Shown: positions 18,016 through 26,714 of the stretch, piece after piece
Layout of the letters: each line of letters opens with the position of its first letter
Numbering within the stretch: position 1 is the first letter of the stretch
Source of the DNA: Streptomyces mirabilis
Lineage (GTDB): Bacteria > Actinomycetota > Actinomycetes > Streptomycetales > Streptomycetaceae
DNA length: 64,000 bases
Assembly: GCF_039503195.1 (NCBI RefSeq)
Contig: NZ_JBCJKP010000002.1
Coordinates: 105,925-169,924 of the forward strand
Reading direction: 5' to 3'
The notes under the pieces: generated by a model
What the model was told of the DNA's origin: nothing
Database searches by the model: none
What the model saw: only the letters and a program-made list of their open reading frames with translations
Translations under genes and position numbers: made by a program

Positions 18016-19197
18016 TCAACGCCCGAGCGCCGCGGAGCGGTGTGCCGCCGGGCGGGCGTGCACGGCGAGTCGGGCGGCCCGCAGGGCGCTGTTGATGGAG
18101 GTCTCGGCGAGGATGCCGGGGGCGGCGACGCTGTCGCCGGCCAGGTACACGCCGTCCCCGCGGTCGATGGCGGGCCGGTCCCGCCAGCTGAGGCCGGGCA
18201 GGTCCAGGGCGCCGGTGCGGCCGCGGGAGACGCCTTCGCGGCGCCACAGGATGCGGGTGCGCCAGCCGGGGGTGGTCAGGTCGAAGAGTTTCTCCAGCCG
18301 GGCCAGGGCGTCGGCCTTCGACTCGCCGGGCCGTAGTGGCATCTGTCCCTGGAAGAGGGCCTGGCCCTTGGGGGCGAGGGAGGGGTCGTGGTCGGAGTAC
18401 TGGGAGGTGAAGCCGCCCTCGTCCATGTCGAAGGAGACGTTGCCGTCCTTCTTGGAGTGGGTGACGGCCATGTCCAGCAGGGCGGCGGTGCCGCTGGGCC
18501 ATTCAAGGGCGGGGTCGCGGAGCAGGCTGCGTGCGGAGGCCAGCGAGGTCGCCACGATCACCGGTCCGCCGGTGGGCAGTTCGCTCAGCCGTGAGTTGGT
18601 CTCGATGACCACGCCGCGGGCGCGGGCGACGCGTTCCATGCGGGCGATCAGCGCGCCCCAGCCGCCGATGAAGTAGCGGCTGGGCAGCGGGAAGCGGGGG
18701 GTGCCCACGCGCAGCAGCCGCTCCCACACGAAGGCCGCCGACAGCCGTCCGGGGTCGCCGTCGAAGAGGATCGGGCCGAGGAAGCCGAGGGCCTCGTTCA
18801 CGGTCTGCTGGGCGAAGCGTTCGCTGGCCCAGTCCTGGAAGGAGCGGTCGATGGGGACCTCGATGCCGCGGTGGCGCCAGGTCATCTTCATGTAGCCGGA
18901 CGGCAGGGTCATCCGCAGCCGGCCCTGGTGGCGGAAGCGCATCCGGGTCCACTCGTGGAAGGACAGCCGCACGTAGCGGCCGGCCAGTCCGCGCTGCAGC
19001 AGCCAGTGCCAGGCGTCGCCGTTGTCGAAGAAGGTGTGCGGCCCGTCGTTGGTGACGTAGGGGCCGGCGGCCGAGCGGGCGCGGCCGCCGGTGTGGGAGT
19101 GGGCCTCGTGGACGGTGACGCGGGCGCCCTGTTCGGCGGCGGAGATCGCCGCGGTCAGGCCGGCCAGTCCGCCGCCGATGATCGTGATGTTCGCCAT
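18016..19197 (-). CDS. FAD-dependent oxidoreductase, phytoene-desaturase/amine-oxidase-like
   Basis: 393-residue flavoprotein starting ITIIGGGLAGLTAAISAAEQ, the dinucleotide fold, followed by the second FAD contact HTGGRARS. The C-terminal FAD motif is DGVYLAGDSVAAPGILAETS. This arrangement fits carotenoid-desaturase or isomerase-type enzymes. Related proteins in polyene and cinnamoyl-lipid clusters oxidise or cyclise polyene chains; that role is a reasonable inference given the reducing PKS next door. ATG at 19197. Confidence 0.85.
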   Translation of the reverse strand: MANITIIGGGLAGLTAAISAAEQGARVTVHEAHSHTGGRARSAAGPYVTNDGPHTFFDNGDAWHWLLQRGLAGRYVRLSFHEWTRMRFRHQGRLRMTLPSGYMKMTWRHRGIEVPIDRSFQDWASERFAQQTVNEALGFLGPILFDGDPGRLSAAFVWERLLRVGTPRFPLPSRYFIGGWGALIARMERVARARGVVIETNSRLSELPTGGPVIVATSLASARSLLRDPALEWPSGTAALLDMAVTHSKKDGNVSFDMDEGGFTSQYSDHDPSLAPKGQALFQGQMPLRPGESKADALARLEKLFDLTTPGWRTRILWRREGVSRGRTGALDLPGLSWRDRPAIDRGDGVYLAGDSVAAPGILAETSINSALRAARLAVHARPAAHRSAALGR

Positions 19198-19247
19198 GGT
19201 TATCGCACTCACTTCGCCTTCGAGGGCCCGCGGGCCGGGGTCGGGGG

Positions 19248-20243
19248 TCAGCCGTCGAGGGTGGCCATGGCACCGACGGGGTAGCGGTCGCCCGCCGTGG
19301 AGCCGTGGGGGGCGATCTCGTCGAGGGCGGCGAGGTCGGCCGCGCTCAGTTCGACGGCGCAGGCGGCGAGGTTCTCTTCCAGGTAGGTGACGCGTTTGGT
19401 GCCGGGGATGGCGACGATGTCGTCGCCCTGGGCGAGCACCCAGGCCAGCGCGAGCTGTCCGGCGGTGATCTTCTTGGCGGCGGCCAGTGCCTGCAGCCGC
19501 TCCACGATGTGGAGGTTCGTCTCGAGGTTGCCCTGCTGGAAGCGGGGCACGACGCGGCGGAAGTCGTGTGCGGCGAGGGCGTCGAGGCTGCGGATGGCTC
19601 CGGTGAGCAGGCCGCGGCCCAGCGGGCTGTAGCCGACGAAGCCGATGCCCAGTTCGCGGACGGCCGCAAGGACGCCGTTGGCCTCGACGTCGCGGGTGGA
19701 CAGGGAGTACTCGGTCTGTACGGCGGTGAGCGGGTGCACGGCGTGGGCGCGGCGGATGGTGGCGGCGGACGCCTCGCAGATGCCGAGGTGGCGGACCTTG
19801 CCGGCGGTGACGAGGTCGGCGAGTGCGCCGGTGGATTCCTCGACGGGGACGGCGGGGTCGACGCGGTGCAGGTAGTACAGGTCGAGGCGGTCGGTGCCCA
19901 GCCGGCGCAGGGTGGCGTCGATGGAGGTGCGGATGTAGTCGGGGCGGCCGTTGAGGCGGCCGGTGATGGTGCCGTCGGCGGTGACTTCGTTGCCGACCTT
20001 GGAGGAGACGGTGATGCTGTCGCGGCGGCCGGCGATGACGCGGGCGACGAACTCCTCGTTGCTGTGCGGGCCGTAGAAGTCCGCGGTGTCCAGGAGGTTC
20101 ACGCCCAGTTCCAGGGCGCGGTGCGCGGTGCGCAGGGCTTCCCGGTCGTCGGCGGGCCCGTAGGCGAAGGTCATGCCCATGCAGCCGAGTCCCTGCTCGG
20201 AGACCTCCAGCCCCTGGCTGCCGAGTTTTCGTTGCCGCATCAT
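19248..20243 (-). CDS. aldo/keto reductase
   Basis: 331-residue (alpha/beta)8 NADPH-dependent reductase. The catalytic tetrad is visible: Asp and Tyr in LLDTADFYGPHSNEE, Lys in VSSKVGNE and His in DLYYLHRVDPA. Length and the GLGCMGM motif near the start fit the bacterial AKR13/IolS-like group. It is probably a tailoring ketoreductase for a polyketide or a 4-keto sugar. It begins at ATG 20243 (or the adjacent ATG at 20240), with AGGAAGG upstream, and heads the 20.2-12.6 kb leftward gene set. A regulatory-looking repeat lies about 50-80 bases upstream. Confidence 0.9.
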   Translation of the reverse strand: MMRQRKLGSQGLEVSEQGLGCMGMTFAYGPADDREALRTAHRALELGVNLLDTADFYGPHSNEEFVARVIAGRRDSITVSSKVGNEVTADGTITGRLNGRPDYIRTSIDATLRRLGTDRLDLYYLHRVDPAVPVEESTGALADLVTAGKVRHLGICEASAATIRRAHAVHPLTAVQTEYSLSTRDVEANGVLAAVRELGIGFVGYSPLGRGLLTGAIRSLDALAAHDFRRVVPRFQQGNLETNLHIVERLQALAAAKKITAGQLALAWVLAQGDDIVAIPGTKRVTYLEENLAACAVELSAADLAALDEIAPHGSTAGDRYPVGAMATLDG

Positions 20244-20293
20244 CGGTTCCTTCCTGAGCCGTGCACGGGGCGGTTGTCGTCCAGCAGTGAGCG

Positions 20294-20326
20294 TCTAGCA
20301 GTGACAGTGTCGGTGTCTTTGCTAGA
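20294..20326 (-). promoter_or_regulatory. inverted repeat with shared CTAG-N8-CCGACACT element
   Basis: TCTAGCA at 20294-20300 pairs with TGCTAGA at 20320-20326. On the minus strand it contains CTAG, eight bases, then CCGACACTGTCA. The same arrangement recurs upstream of the FAD monooxygenase (33672-33700). It is a candidate binding site for a shared regulator of the aldo/keto reductase unit. Confidence 0.45.
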
Positions 20327-20366
20327 GAAGTGGTGGGGTGCCGGTCCCCCGGTGCTCGGACGGCAG

Positions 20367-21233
20367 TCAGCCGGCGGTGGTCAGTTCGCTGGTGACGGAC
20401 ATCCAGGTGTGGCCCGCCGGGGCGGCGTTGGCGGCGAGGTGGGTCCACGGGTCGGTGCCCAGCACCGCGGCCGCTTCCTGGCGCAGCCAGGAGTCGAAGG
20501 GGTCGGCGGAGGCCGCCAGCCGGCGGGCGGCGCCCTGCGGGTCGCGGGCCTCGATCCGGTGGACCAGCACGTCCTGGCCGCCCAGGGGCTGGAGGGCGAA
20601 GGACTCCTGGAGGATGCCCGCGCGGCGCCGGGAGGCCTCGTAGGCGCGCAGCCGCTCTCCGGCGAGCTCGGCCTCAAGGGCGTGCCAGGCGCCGGCGGCG
20701 CCGGGCGGCAGCGGCAGCAGGGCGCCGGCGCTCGTGACGGTGCGGCGGGCCGCGGCGCGGGCGCCGTTGCGGGCGGCGGGGGCGAGCCGGCGCAGGCCGA
20801 GCACGGCCAGCATGTTGGACTCCACGCCGATGCCCCAGCGTTCGGCGATCAGGCCGTCGGCCAGCAGCCGCCACACCACGACGCCGGTGAACTCGATGGC
20901 CTGTCCGGTGGGCGGCGCGCCGAGGAAGTCGCCGAGGTGGGTGCCGCGCCAGGTGTTGTGGATGACGACGTGGTCGCCGTGGGCGCTCATGTCCTCGATG
21001 GTCACGTGCAGGTCGGGGAAGCCCTCGCGCAGGCCGGCGATGGTGTAGCGGACGCCTTCGAGGCCTTCGGGGGCGCCGGGCAGCGGCTGGTGGTCGATCA
21101 TGTGGGGGCTGTAGATCTCGTCGACGACGGAGAAGTCGCCCTGGTTGACGAAGGCGTCGAAGACCCGGCGGATGGTCTTCTTGTTGCGTTCCTCCACGCT
21201 GCGGGCGGTGCGCTCCGTCTCTTGTATCGACAC
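20367..21233 (-). CDS. SnoaL-like ester cyclase with extra C-terminal domain
   Basis: 288 residues, about twice a normal SnoaL protein. Residues roughly 15-145 form a SnoaL-like fold (IRRVFDAFVNQGDFSVVDEI, DHVVIHNTWRGTH, FTGVVVWRLLADGLIAERWG). The C-terminal 140 residues are Ala-rich and helical and end in a segment that may be a second ferredoxin-like half (DVLVHRIEARDPQGAARRL). The start is GTG at 21233. It is last in the PKS operon, 72 bases after the KSIII gene, so a chain cyclase or isomerase role is plausible. The C-terminal part was not recognised. Confidence 0.68.
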   Translation of the reverse strand: MSIQETERTARSVEERNKKTIRRVFDAFVNQGDFSVVDEIYSPHMIDHQPLPGAPEGLEGVRYTIAGLREGFPDLHVTIEDMSAHGDHVVIHNTWRGTHLGDFLGAPPTGQAIEFTGVVVWRLLADGLIAERWGIGVESNMLAVLGLRRLAPAARNGARAAARRTVTSAGALLPLPPGAAGAWHALEAELAGERLRAYEASRRRAGILQESFALQPLGGQDVLVHRIEARDPQGAARRLAASADPFDSWLRQEAAAVLGTDPWTHLAANAAPAGHTWMSVTSELTTAG

Positions 21234-21305
21234 GTTCTCTCGTCCTTCGGTCTCGGCGTCCCGCGGGTGCGGGGGCGCAGGGGCGGGGTCGGGGGCGCGG
21301 GGCGG

Positions 21306-22439
21306 TCAGTGGCCGGGGAAGGGGGCGTCCCAGGTGAGGGTGAGGCCCGCGTACAGGTAGCGGCTGGCCTCGATGGCCAGCAGCAGGACCGTGTCGCCGG
21401 GGCGGATGCGGCCCTCGCGCCAGCCGGCGTCGAGGGCGAGGGGGACGGCGGCGGAGCCGGTGGCGCCGACGTCGGTGAGGTTCTCCACGATGGTTTTGCT
21501 CAGGGTGGCCTGGTCGGCGGGCGACAGCCCGGCGGCGGCGTACTCGCTGGCGAAGTACTCGGCGTTGCCCTCGGGCAGCACGCACGCGTCGAGGTCGGCC
21601 AGGGCCAGGCGGGAGCGGGTGAGCAGGTCGTGGATGCCCTCGACGAAGACGCGGGGGCCGAACTGGGCGGTGCCGGGGATGTCGAGGCGGATGTCCATCA
21701 GGCGGGGGCGGCGCTGCTGTTCGGCGAGGGGGGCGTCGGTGCCGCCGCCGACGATGAGCATGCCGGGTTTGCGGGCGCCGCCCAGGGAGCGGGTGGCGAA
21801 GACGGGGCGCGGGCGGCCGTGGGCGGAGCCCTCCTCGCCGGCGCGCAGCACCAGGGCGCCGGCGCCGTCGCCGAAGGTGTAGACGGTCAGCCGGTCGCGC
21901 ATGCGTACGCGTTCGGGGTCGCGGCCCAGGAAGACGGGGGCCAGCAGCGGGGAGACGGCCTCGGCGCCGATGACCAGGGCGGTGGTGTAGGTGCCGTCGG
22001 CGAGCAGGCGGCGGGCGATGTCGTGGGCCTGGACGGCGCCCACGCAGCCGGCGCGGACCTCGATGACCGCGCAGTCCTCCAGGCCGAGCTGCTGCTGGAC
22101 GTAGGTGGCGGCCACGGGCAGGAGGTAGTCGGGGCTGGCGGTGGACAGGACGATCAGGTCGATCTCGCCGGCCTGGACGCCGGCCCGCTCGAGGGCCTGG
22201 CGGGCGGCGGCGGTGGCCATCTGCGAGGTGCTGGTGGTGTGGGCGCCGGTGGCCGGGTCGACCATCCAGTGCCGGCGCTTGACCTGGATGCCGTCCAGGA
22301 CGTCGGCGGGCAGCGGGCCGCAGAAGCGGGCCAGGGCGTCGTTGTCGAGGGCCTCGCCCGGCAGGTGGGCGCCGGTGGCCAGGACCGAGACATGGCGTGC
22401 GCGGGGTTCGGCGGGCGGGGCGGCCGGGGTGTGGGGCAT
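21306..22439 (-). CDS. KSIII-like (FabH-type) condensing enzyme with altered catalytic triad
   Basis: 377-residue thiolase-fold protein of the FabH/KSIII group. The nucleophile Cys132 is in VRAGCVGAVQAH. Where FabH has the catalytic His in PHQAN, this protein reads LPEGNAEYF (Glu290), and where FabH has Asn in GNTSA it reads VGATGSAAVP (Ala326). It may prime the PKS with an unusual starter, or act as an acyltransferase rather than a decarboxylating condensing enzyme. The start is ATG at 22439, 2 bases beyond the KS-CLF stop. Confidence 0.82.
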   Translation of the reverse strand: MPHTPAAPPAEPRARHVSVLATGAHLPGEALDNDALARFCGPLPADVLDGIQVKRRHWMVDPATGAHTTSTSQMATAAARQALERAGVQAGEIDLIVLSTASPDYLLPVAATYVQQQLGLEDCAVIEVRAGCVGAVQAHDIARRLLADGTYTTALVIGAEAVSPLLAPVFLGRDPERVRMRDRLTVYTFGDGAGALVLRAGEEGSAHGRPRPVFATRSLGGARKPGMLIVGGGTDAPLAEQQRRPRLMDIRLDIPGTAQFGPRVFVEGIHDLLTRSRLALADLDACVLPEGNAEYFASEYAAAGLSPADQATLSKTIVENLTDVGATGSAAVPLALDAGWREGRIRPGDTVLLLAIEASRYLYAGLTLTWDAPFPGH

Positions 22440-22441
22440 GG

Positions 22442-24811
22442 TCAGTTCTCCGTTGCGGGACGCAGGACGAGGCTGATGTGGGTGCCGCCGAGCGAGGAGC
22501 TGTTGATGAGCACCGGTCCCGCCGCCACCCCGCTTGCCGGGGTGGTCCAGGCGGTGAGGGCGAGGAGGGCGGCCATGTGGGCGCCCGCGCCGACCGGTTC
22601 GCCCAGGGTCTGTTTGGGGGTGTGCACCGGGCAGCGGGCCTCGGCGGCCAGCCGGCCGGTGGCGAGGGCCTCGGGGGCGTCCGCGCGGGTGAGGCCGGCG
22701 GCGTTGGCCCAGATGCCGGTCAGCTCGCCGGGGGTGAGGCCGGCGTGGGCGAGGGCGGCGTGCATGGCGCGCTCGACGCCCTCGCCCTGGGCGTTCCAGC
22801 GGCCGATGCCGGCCGCGTCGCCGGCGGCGCCGTGGCCGGCGAACTCGGCCAGGATGCGGGCGCCGCGGGCGCGGGCGCTGGATTCGCGTTCCAGGACGAG
22901 GGCGATGCCGGCCTCGGCCAGGGTGTAGCCGGCGTCGTCGAACAGCGGCAGTCCGCGGTAGGCGGCCAGCACGCCCGGGGAGAGGTCCTCGACCGCCGGG
23001 CACAGCACCGCCTCGGCGCGGTGCTGCAGCAGCAGGTCGTGGGCGACGGTCAGGGCGGAGGCGCCGGCGGCGTGGCCGGTGGTGACGGTGGAGGTGGGGC
23101 CCTTGGCGCCGACGTGCATGGCGACCTGGCCGGCGGCGGCGTTGAAGACGGTGTTGGGGAAGACGGCGGGGCTGCCGTGGGCGGGGCAGCCGCCCAGCAC
23201 CGGCAGCAGGAAGTCCTCGATGCTGCGCATCGGGCCCAGTCCGGTGCCCAGGACGACCCCGGTGTGCTCGTCGGCCCTGAGGCCGGCGTGGGCGAGGGCG
23301 GCGCGGCAGGAGGCGACGGCGAGCTGGGAGAGGCGGTCCATGCGGCGCCGGTCGCGGGCGCCGATGTGGGCGGCGGGGTCGAAGACGGCGCGGGCCACGC
23401 GCAGGCCGTCCTCGTCGGCGCCCAGCCGCCGCCCCTGCCGCCAGGCCTCCCACAGCGCCTCAAGTCCTGCGCCGGCGGGGGTGAGGGCGGCGCCCCCGGT
23501 GATGACGACCTTCTCGGCGGCGGGCGGGGCGGGGACGGTGAAGCGCCGTCCGGAGGGCCAGCCGAAGGCGACGCAGGCATTCGCGCCGGCGAAGGCGAAG
23601 TTGTTGGACAGGGCGGCGTTCATGGCCAGTTCGCGGCCGGTGTCGGGGACCGCGTCCAGGCCGCACTTGGGGTCGGTGCCGGTGAAGTTGGCGGTCGGCG
23701 GGGCGATCTGTTCGACCAGGGCCTTGACGGTGACGATGGCCTCGACCGCGCCGGCCGCGCCCAGCAGGTGGCCGATCATCGACTTGGAGCTGCTCAGGGC
23801 GGTCTTCTGGGCGGCCTCGCCGAACGCGGCGCGCACCGCGTTGGACTCGGCGGAGTCGTTCTTGGGGGTTCCCGTGCCGTGGCCGTTGATGTAGCCGACG
23901 TCCCCCGGGGTGATGCCGGCGGCCTTCAGGGCGCCGCGGATGGCGCGGGCGGCGCCCTCGCCCTCGGGGTGCGGGGCGGTGGCGTGGTAGCCGTCGGCGG
24001 ACAGACCGTATCCGAGGACCTCCGCCAGGACGGGGGCGCCCGCGGCGCGGGCCACCGACTCCTCGGCCAGCACCAGCATGCCCGCGCCCTCGCCCAGGGA
24101 CAGCCCGTCGCGGTCCTTGGAGTAGGGGGCGGCGGGTTTGGCGGACAGCGACTGGAGGCTGGTGAAGCCGGCGAACGCGGTCTCGGTGAAGGCGTCGCTG
24201 CCGCCGGCGAGCATCGCGTCCGCGCGGCCCGCGGCGATCGCCTCGGCGGCGTGCGCGATGGCGTGTGCGCCCGAGGCGCAGGCGGTGTTGACGGACAGGG
24301 CCGGTCCCTTGAGAGCGAAGGCGGCGCTGAGTGCCTCGGCGATGGCCTGCGGCGGGACCAGGAGGTAGTGCAGGGCGTCGTCGGGCAGGGCGGTGCCCTC
24401 GCGGCTGCGGCGGGCGAGTTTCTCGGCGCTGCGCAGGCCGCCGTTGCAGGAGCCGAACGCCACCCCCCAGCGTTCGGCGGGCAGTTCCGCGAGGCCCGCC
24501 TGCCGGAGGGCTTCGGCGGCGGCGGTCAGCGCGAAGTCGACGGCCGGTTCCCGCTCGCTGCCGCCGAAGGCGGCCAGGTAGTCGTAGGCGGGCCGGGACA
24601 GCGGAGGCACTTCGCCGCCGATGGCCGTGCCGTAGCCGTCCATCGGCATGCCGGTGACCGGGCCGATGGCCGAATGCCCGGCCCGGATGCCCTCCCACAG
24701 CGCGGCGGCGCCCTCGCCCTGGGCGGTCACGGCGCCGACACCGCAGACCACCACGGTCCGGGGCCGGGCCGCGGTGTCCGGCCGTACGGCGCGGTCGTGG
24801 ACGTCGGTCAT
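22442..24811 (-). CDS. fused ketosynthase-chain length factor (KS-CLF)
   Basis: 789-residue protein with two KAS II-type domains in one chain. Domain 1 (about residues 18-420) has Cys178 in NTACASGAHAI, His311 in NGHGTGTPKND and His348 in SMIGHLLGAAG, all active. Domain 2 (about 434-785) starts VVITGGAALTPAGAGLEALW and has TGHAAGASAL at the nucleophile site, so the Cys is replaced, as in a CLF. Type II PKSs normally encode these as separate proteins. The start is ATG 24811, with AAAGGAG 7 bases upstream; ATG 24859, overlapping the upstream stop, is an alternative. It likely elongates a reduced chain. Confidence 0.88.
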   Translation of the reverse strand: MTDVHDRAVRPDTAARPRTVVVCGVGAVTAQGEGAAALWEGIRAGHSAIGPVTGMPMDGYGTAIGGEVPPLSRPAYDYLAAFGGSEREPAVDFALTAAAEALRQAGLAELPAERWGVAFGSCNGGLRSAEKLARRSREGTALPDDALHYLLVPPQAIAEALSAAFALKGPALSVNTACASGAHAIAHAAEAIAAGRADAMLAGGSDAFTETAFAGFTSLQSLSAKPAAPYSKDRDGLSLGEGAGMLVLAEESVARAAGAPVLAEVLGYGLSADGYHATAPHPEGEGAARAIRGALKAAGITPGDVGYINGHGTGTPKNDSAESNAVRAAFGEAAQKTALSSSKSMIGHLLGAAGAVEAIVTVKALVEQIAPPTANFTGTDPKCGLDAVPDTGRELAMNAALSNNFAFAGANACVAFGWPSGRRFTVPAPPAAEKVVITGGAALTPAGAGLEALWEAWRQGRRLGADEDGLRVARAVFDPAAHIGARDRRRMDRLSQLAVASCRAALAHAGLRADEHTGVVLGTGLGPMRSIEDFLLPVLGGCPAHGSPAVFPNTVFNAAAGQVAMHVGAKGPTSTVTTGHAAGASALTVAHDLLLQHRAEAVLCPAVEDLSPGVLAAYRGLPLFDDAGYTLAEAGIALVLERESSARARGARILAEFAGHGAAGDAAGIGRWNAQGEGVERAMHAALAHAGLTPGELTGIWANAAGLTRADAPEALATGRLAAEARCPVHTPKQTLGEPVGAGAHMAALLALTAWTTPASGVAAGPVLINSSSLGGTHISLVLRPATEN

Positions 24812-24855
24812 GGCCGCACTCCTTTCGGATATGGCGGGTGTTGCGGGTGTGTCGC

Positions 24856-26145
24856 TCATGAGGTCCGTCCCAGGGCGACGGCGACGGCCTGGCCCTCCAG
24901 GCCGCGGGCCAGGGCCAGGGCGCTGTCGGGCCGGGTGTGGCGGGGGGTGAGGGGGACGTAGTCGAGGTCGCACTCGGCGGCGGGGTGGTGCAGGTTGAGG
25001 GTGGCGGGCACGGTGCCGCTGTCCAGGGCGAGGGCGGCGACGGCCGCGTTCAGTGCGCCGGCGCCGCCGACGAGGTGTCCGGTCTGCGGTTTGACGCTGC
25101 TGATCTGGGCGGACTTGGCGGTGGTGCCGAGGGCGTCGTGCAGGGCGACGGTCTCGCTGGCGTCGCCCTGCAGGGTGGCGCAGCCGTGCGCGGCGATGTA
25201 GCTGCCGTCGGGGAAGGGCCGTTCGGCATCGGTGAGGGCGCGGCCGATGGCGCGGGCCAGGCCGCGGGCGCGGGGCTGGGGGCTGGGCGGGCGGACGCAG
25301 TCGTTGCCGGCGCCGAAGCCGGTGATCTCGGCGTAGCAGCGGGCGCCGCGGGCCAGGGCGTGTTCGCGTTCCTCCAGGACCAGGAGGGCGGCGCCCTCGC
25401 CGAAGACCGAGCCGGAGCGGTCGCGGTCGAAGGGCCTGAAGGCCTCGGTGCCCAGGTCGGTGCGGGTGCTCAGGACGCCCAGGCCGTCCATCTTGGACAT
25501 CGCCCACCAGCCGGTGGCGTCGTCGTAGCCGCCCGCGAGCACGAGGTCGGCCTCGCCGCGGCGTACGGTGCGCATGCCCCGGCCGATGGCCATCGCGCCG
25601 GAGTCGGCGGTGCCGGCGAAGTAGGCGTTGGCGCCGCGGATGCCGTACTTCTCGGAGATGTGGAAGGCGGCGGCGGGCTGCAGTCCCTCGACGAAGAACA
25701 GCGGGGCGATCACCGAGGAGGCGCTCTGCCCCAGCCGGTGCAGGTCGGGGGTGCCGTCGTCGGCGCGCACGGCCTGCAGCTGGGCGATGAGCTCGTCCAT
25801 GCGGGGCATTTCCTTGTTGCTGCCCAGGAACAGGCCCGCGCGGTGGCCCAGGTCGCTCCCGTCGTCCAGGCCCGCATCCTGCAGGGCGAGGGTGGCGCCG
25901 GCCAGGGCGAGCTGGTCGCCGCGGCACAGCATGCGCAGGGTGCGGCGGGAGGCCCACTGGGCGGGGGTGAAGGAGGGGATCTCGGCGCCGATGCCGGTGC
26001 GCAGCGGGGCGGGGTCGTAGGCGCGCAGCGGTCCGATGCCGCAGCGGCCCTCCAGCAGGCTGTGCCAGGTCTCGGCGGCGCTCTGGCCGATCGCGGTCAT
26101 CAGGCCGATGCCGGTGACCATCACGCGGCGGCGCTGCTCGCTCAT
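24856..26145 (-). CDS. ketosynthase-like chain length factor (Cys-less)
   Basis: 429-residue KAS II-fold protein. The active-site region reads FAGTADSGAMAIG, with no Cys nucleophile near residue 180, although His-containing motifs AAHGCATLQGD and QTGHLVGGAGAL remain. That pattern fits a CLF partner for the KS at 26711, from which it is separated only by the small dehydratase gene. The start at 26145 overlaps the dehydratase stop by 4 bases. It would set chain length in a KS/CLF heterodimer (inference). Confidence 0.82.
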   Translation of the reverse strand: MSEQRRRVMVTGIGLMTAIGQSAAETWHSLLEGRCGIGPLRAYDPAPLRTGIGAEIPSFTPAQWASRRTLRMLCRGDQLALAGATLALQDAGLDDGSDLGHRAGLFLGSNKEMPRMDELIAQLQAVRADDGTPDLHRLGQSASSVIAPLFFVEGLQPAAAFHISEKYGIRGANAYFAGTADSGAMAIGRGMRTVRRGEADLVLAGGYDDATGWWAMSKMDGLGVLSTRTDLGTEAFRPFDRDRSGSVFGEGAALLVLEEREHALARGARCYAEITGFGAGNDCVRPPSPQPRARGLARAIGRALTDAERPFPDGSYIAAHGCATLQGDASETVALHDALGTTAKSAQISSVKPQTGHLVGGAGALNAAVAALALDSGTVPATLNLHHPAAECDLDYVPLTPRHTRPDSALALARGLEGQAVAVALGRTS

Positions 26146-26714
26146 GCTGTGCCCTCCCGGGTCGTCTCGTCGCTGACCAGGGCCAGGACGCGGGCGGTGG
26201 CGACCACCCGGCCGCCGGCCCGGGCGGTGGCCCGGCACTCGGTGCGGTGCGGGCCGTGAGCGGTCACCTCGACGGTGAGGTGGACCTGGTCGCCGGGGCC
26301 GACGAAGTGCTTGAAGCGCACGCCGCGCACGGCGGCCAGGCGCCAGGTGCCGGGGCCCGCGGCGGTACGGGCGAGCGCGGCCATGCTCTCCAGCAGCAGC
26401 ACACCGGGCAGGACGGGGTGGCGCGGGAAGTGGTCGGTGAAGCAGGTCAGGGTGGCGGGCACGTTGCGCACGGCCGCCGCCCGCTCGCCGACGACGGCCT
26501 CCAGCAGCCGGTCGAAGCCGCCCGGGCCGCCGCCGGGCACGGCGGCGGCAACGGGACCGGTCGTGACCGTCGTTGAACCCGCGCCGGCAACGGGGCCGGT
26601 CGTGACCGTCGTGGAGCCCGCGCCGGATCCAGGGGCGGGGGCGGGTCCCGTGCCGGATCCAGGGGCGGGGGTGGGGGTGGGGGTGGGTCCCGCGGTGGGG
26701 ACGGTGGTGGTCAT
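26142..26714 (-). CDS. hotdog-fold 3-hydroxyacyl-ACP dehydratase, catalytic-type subunit
   Basis: 190-residue protein whose C-terminal 130 residues match FabZ: FTDHFPRHPVLPGVLLLESM carries the catalytic His and the conserved Glu. The first 60 residues are an unusual Thr/Pro/Gly-rich leader with two copies of a TTVTTGPVAGAG-like unit, probably a flexible linker. It overlaps neighbours by 4 bases on both sides. It is likely the active half of a dehydratase pair with the protein at 27985. Confidence 0.82.
   Translation of the reverse strand: MTTTVPTAGPTPTPTPAPGSGTGPAPAPGSGAGSTTVTTGPVAGAGSTTVTTGPVAAAVPGGGPGGFDRLLEAVVGERAAAVRNVPATLTCFTDHFPRHPVLPGVLLLESMAALARTAAGPGTWRLAAVRGVRFKHFVGPGDQVHLTVEVTAHGPHRTECRATARAGGRVVATARVLALVSDETTREGTA

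Noticed and set aside
19305..22928. Very long plus-strand open frame (1207 codons), opposite the aldo/keto reductase, SnoaL-like and KSIII genes
   Set aside because: It is Gly/Ala/Asp-rich antisense of recognisable genes, with no domain or ribosome site; such frames are expected at this G+C.
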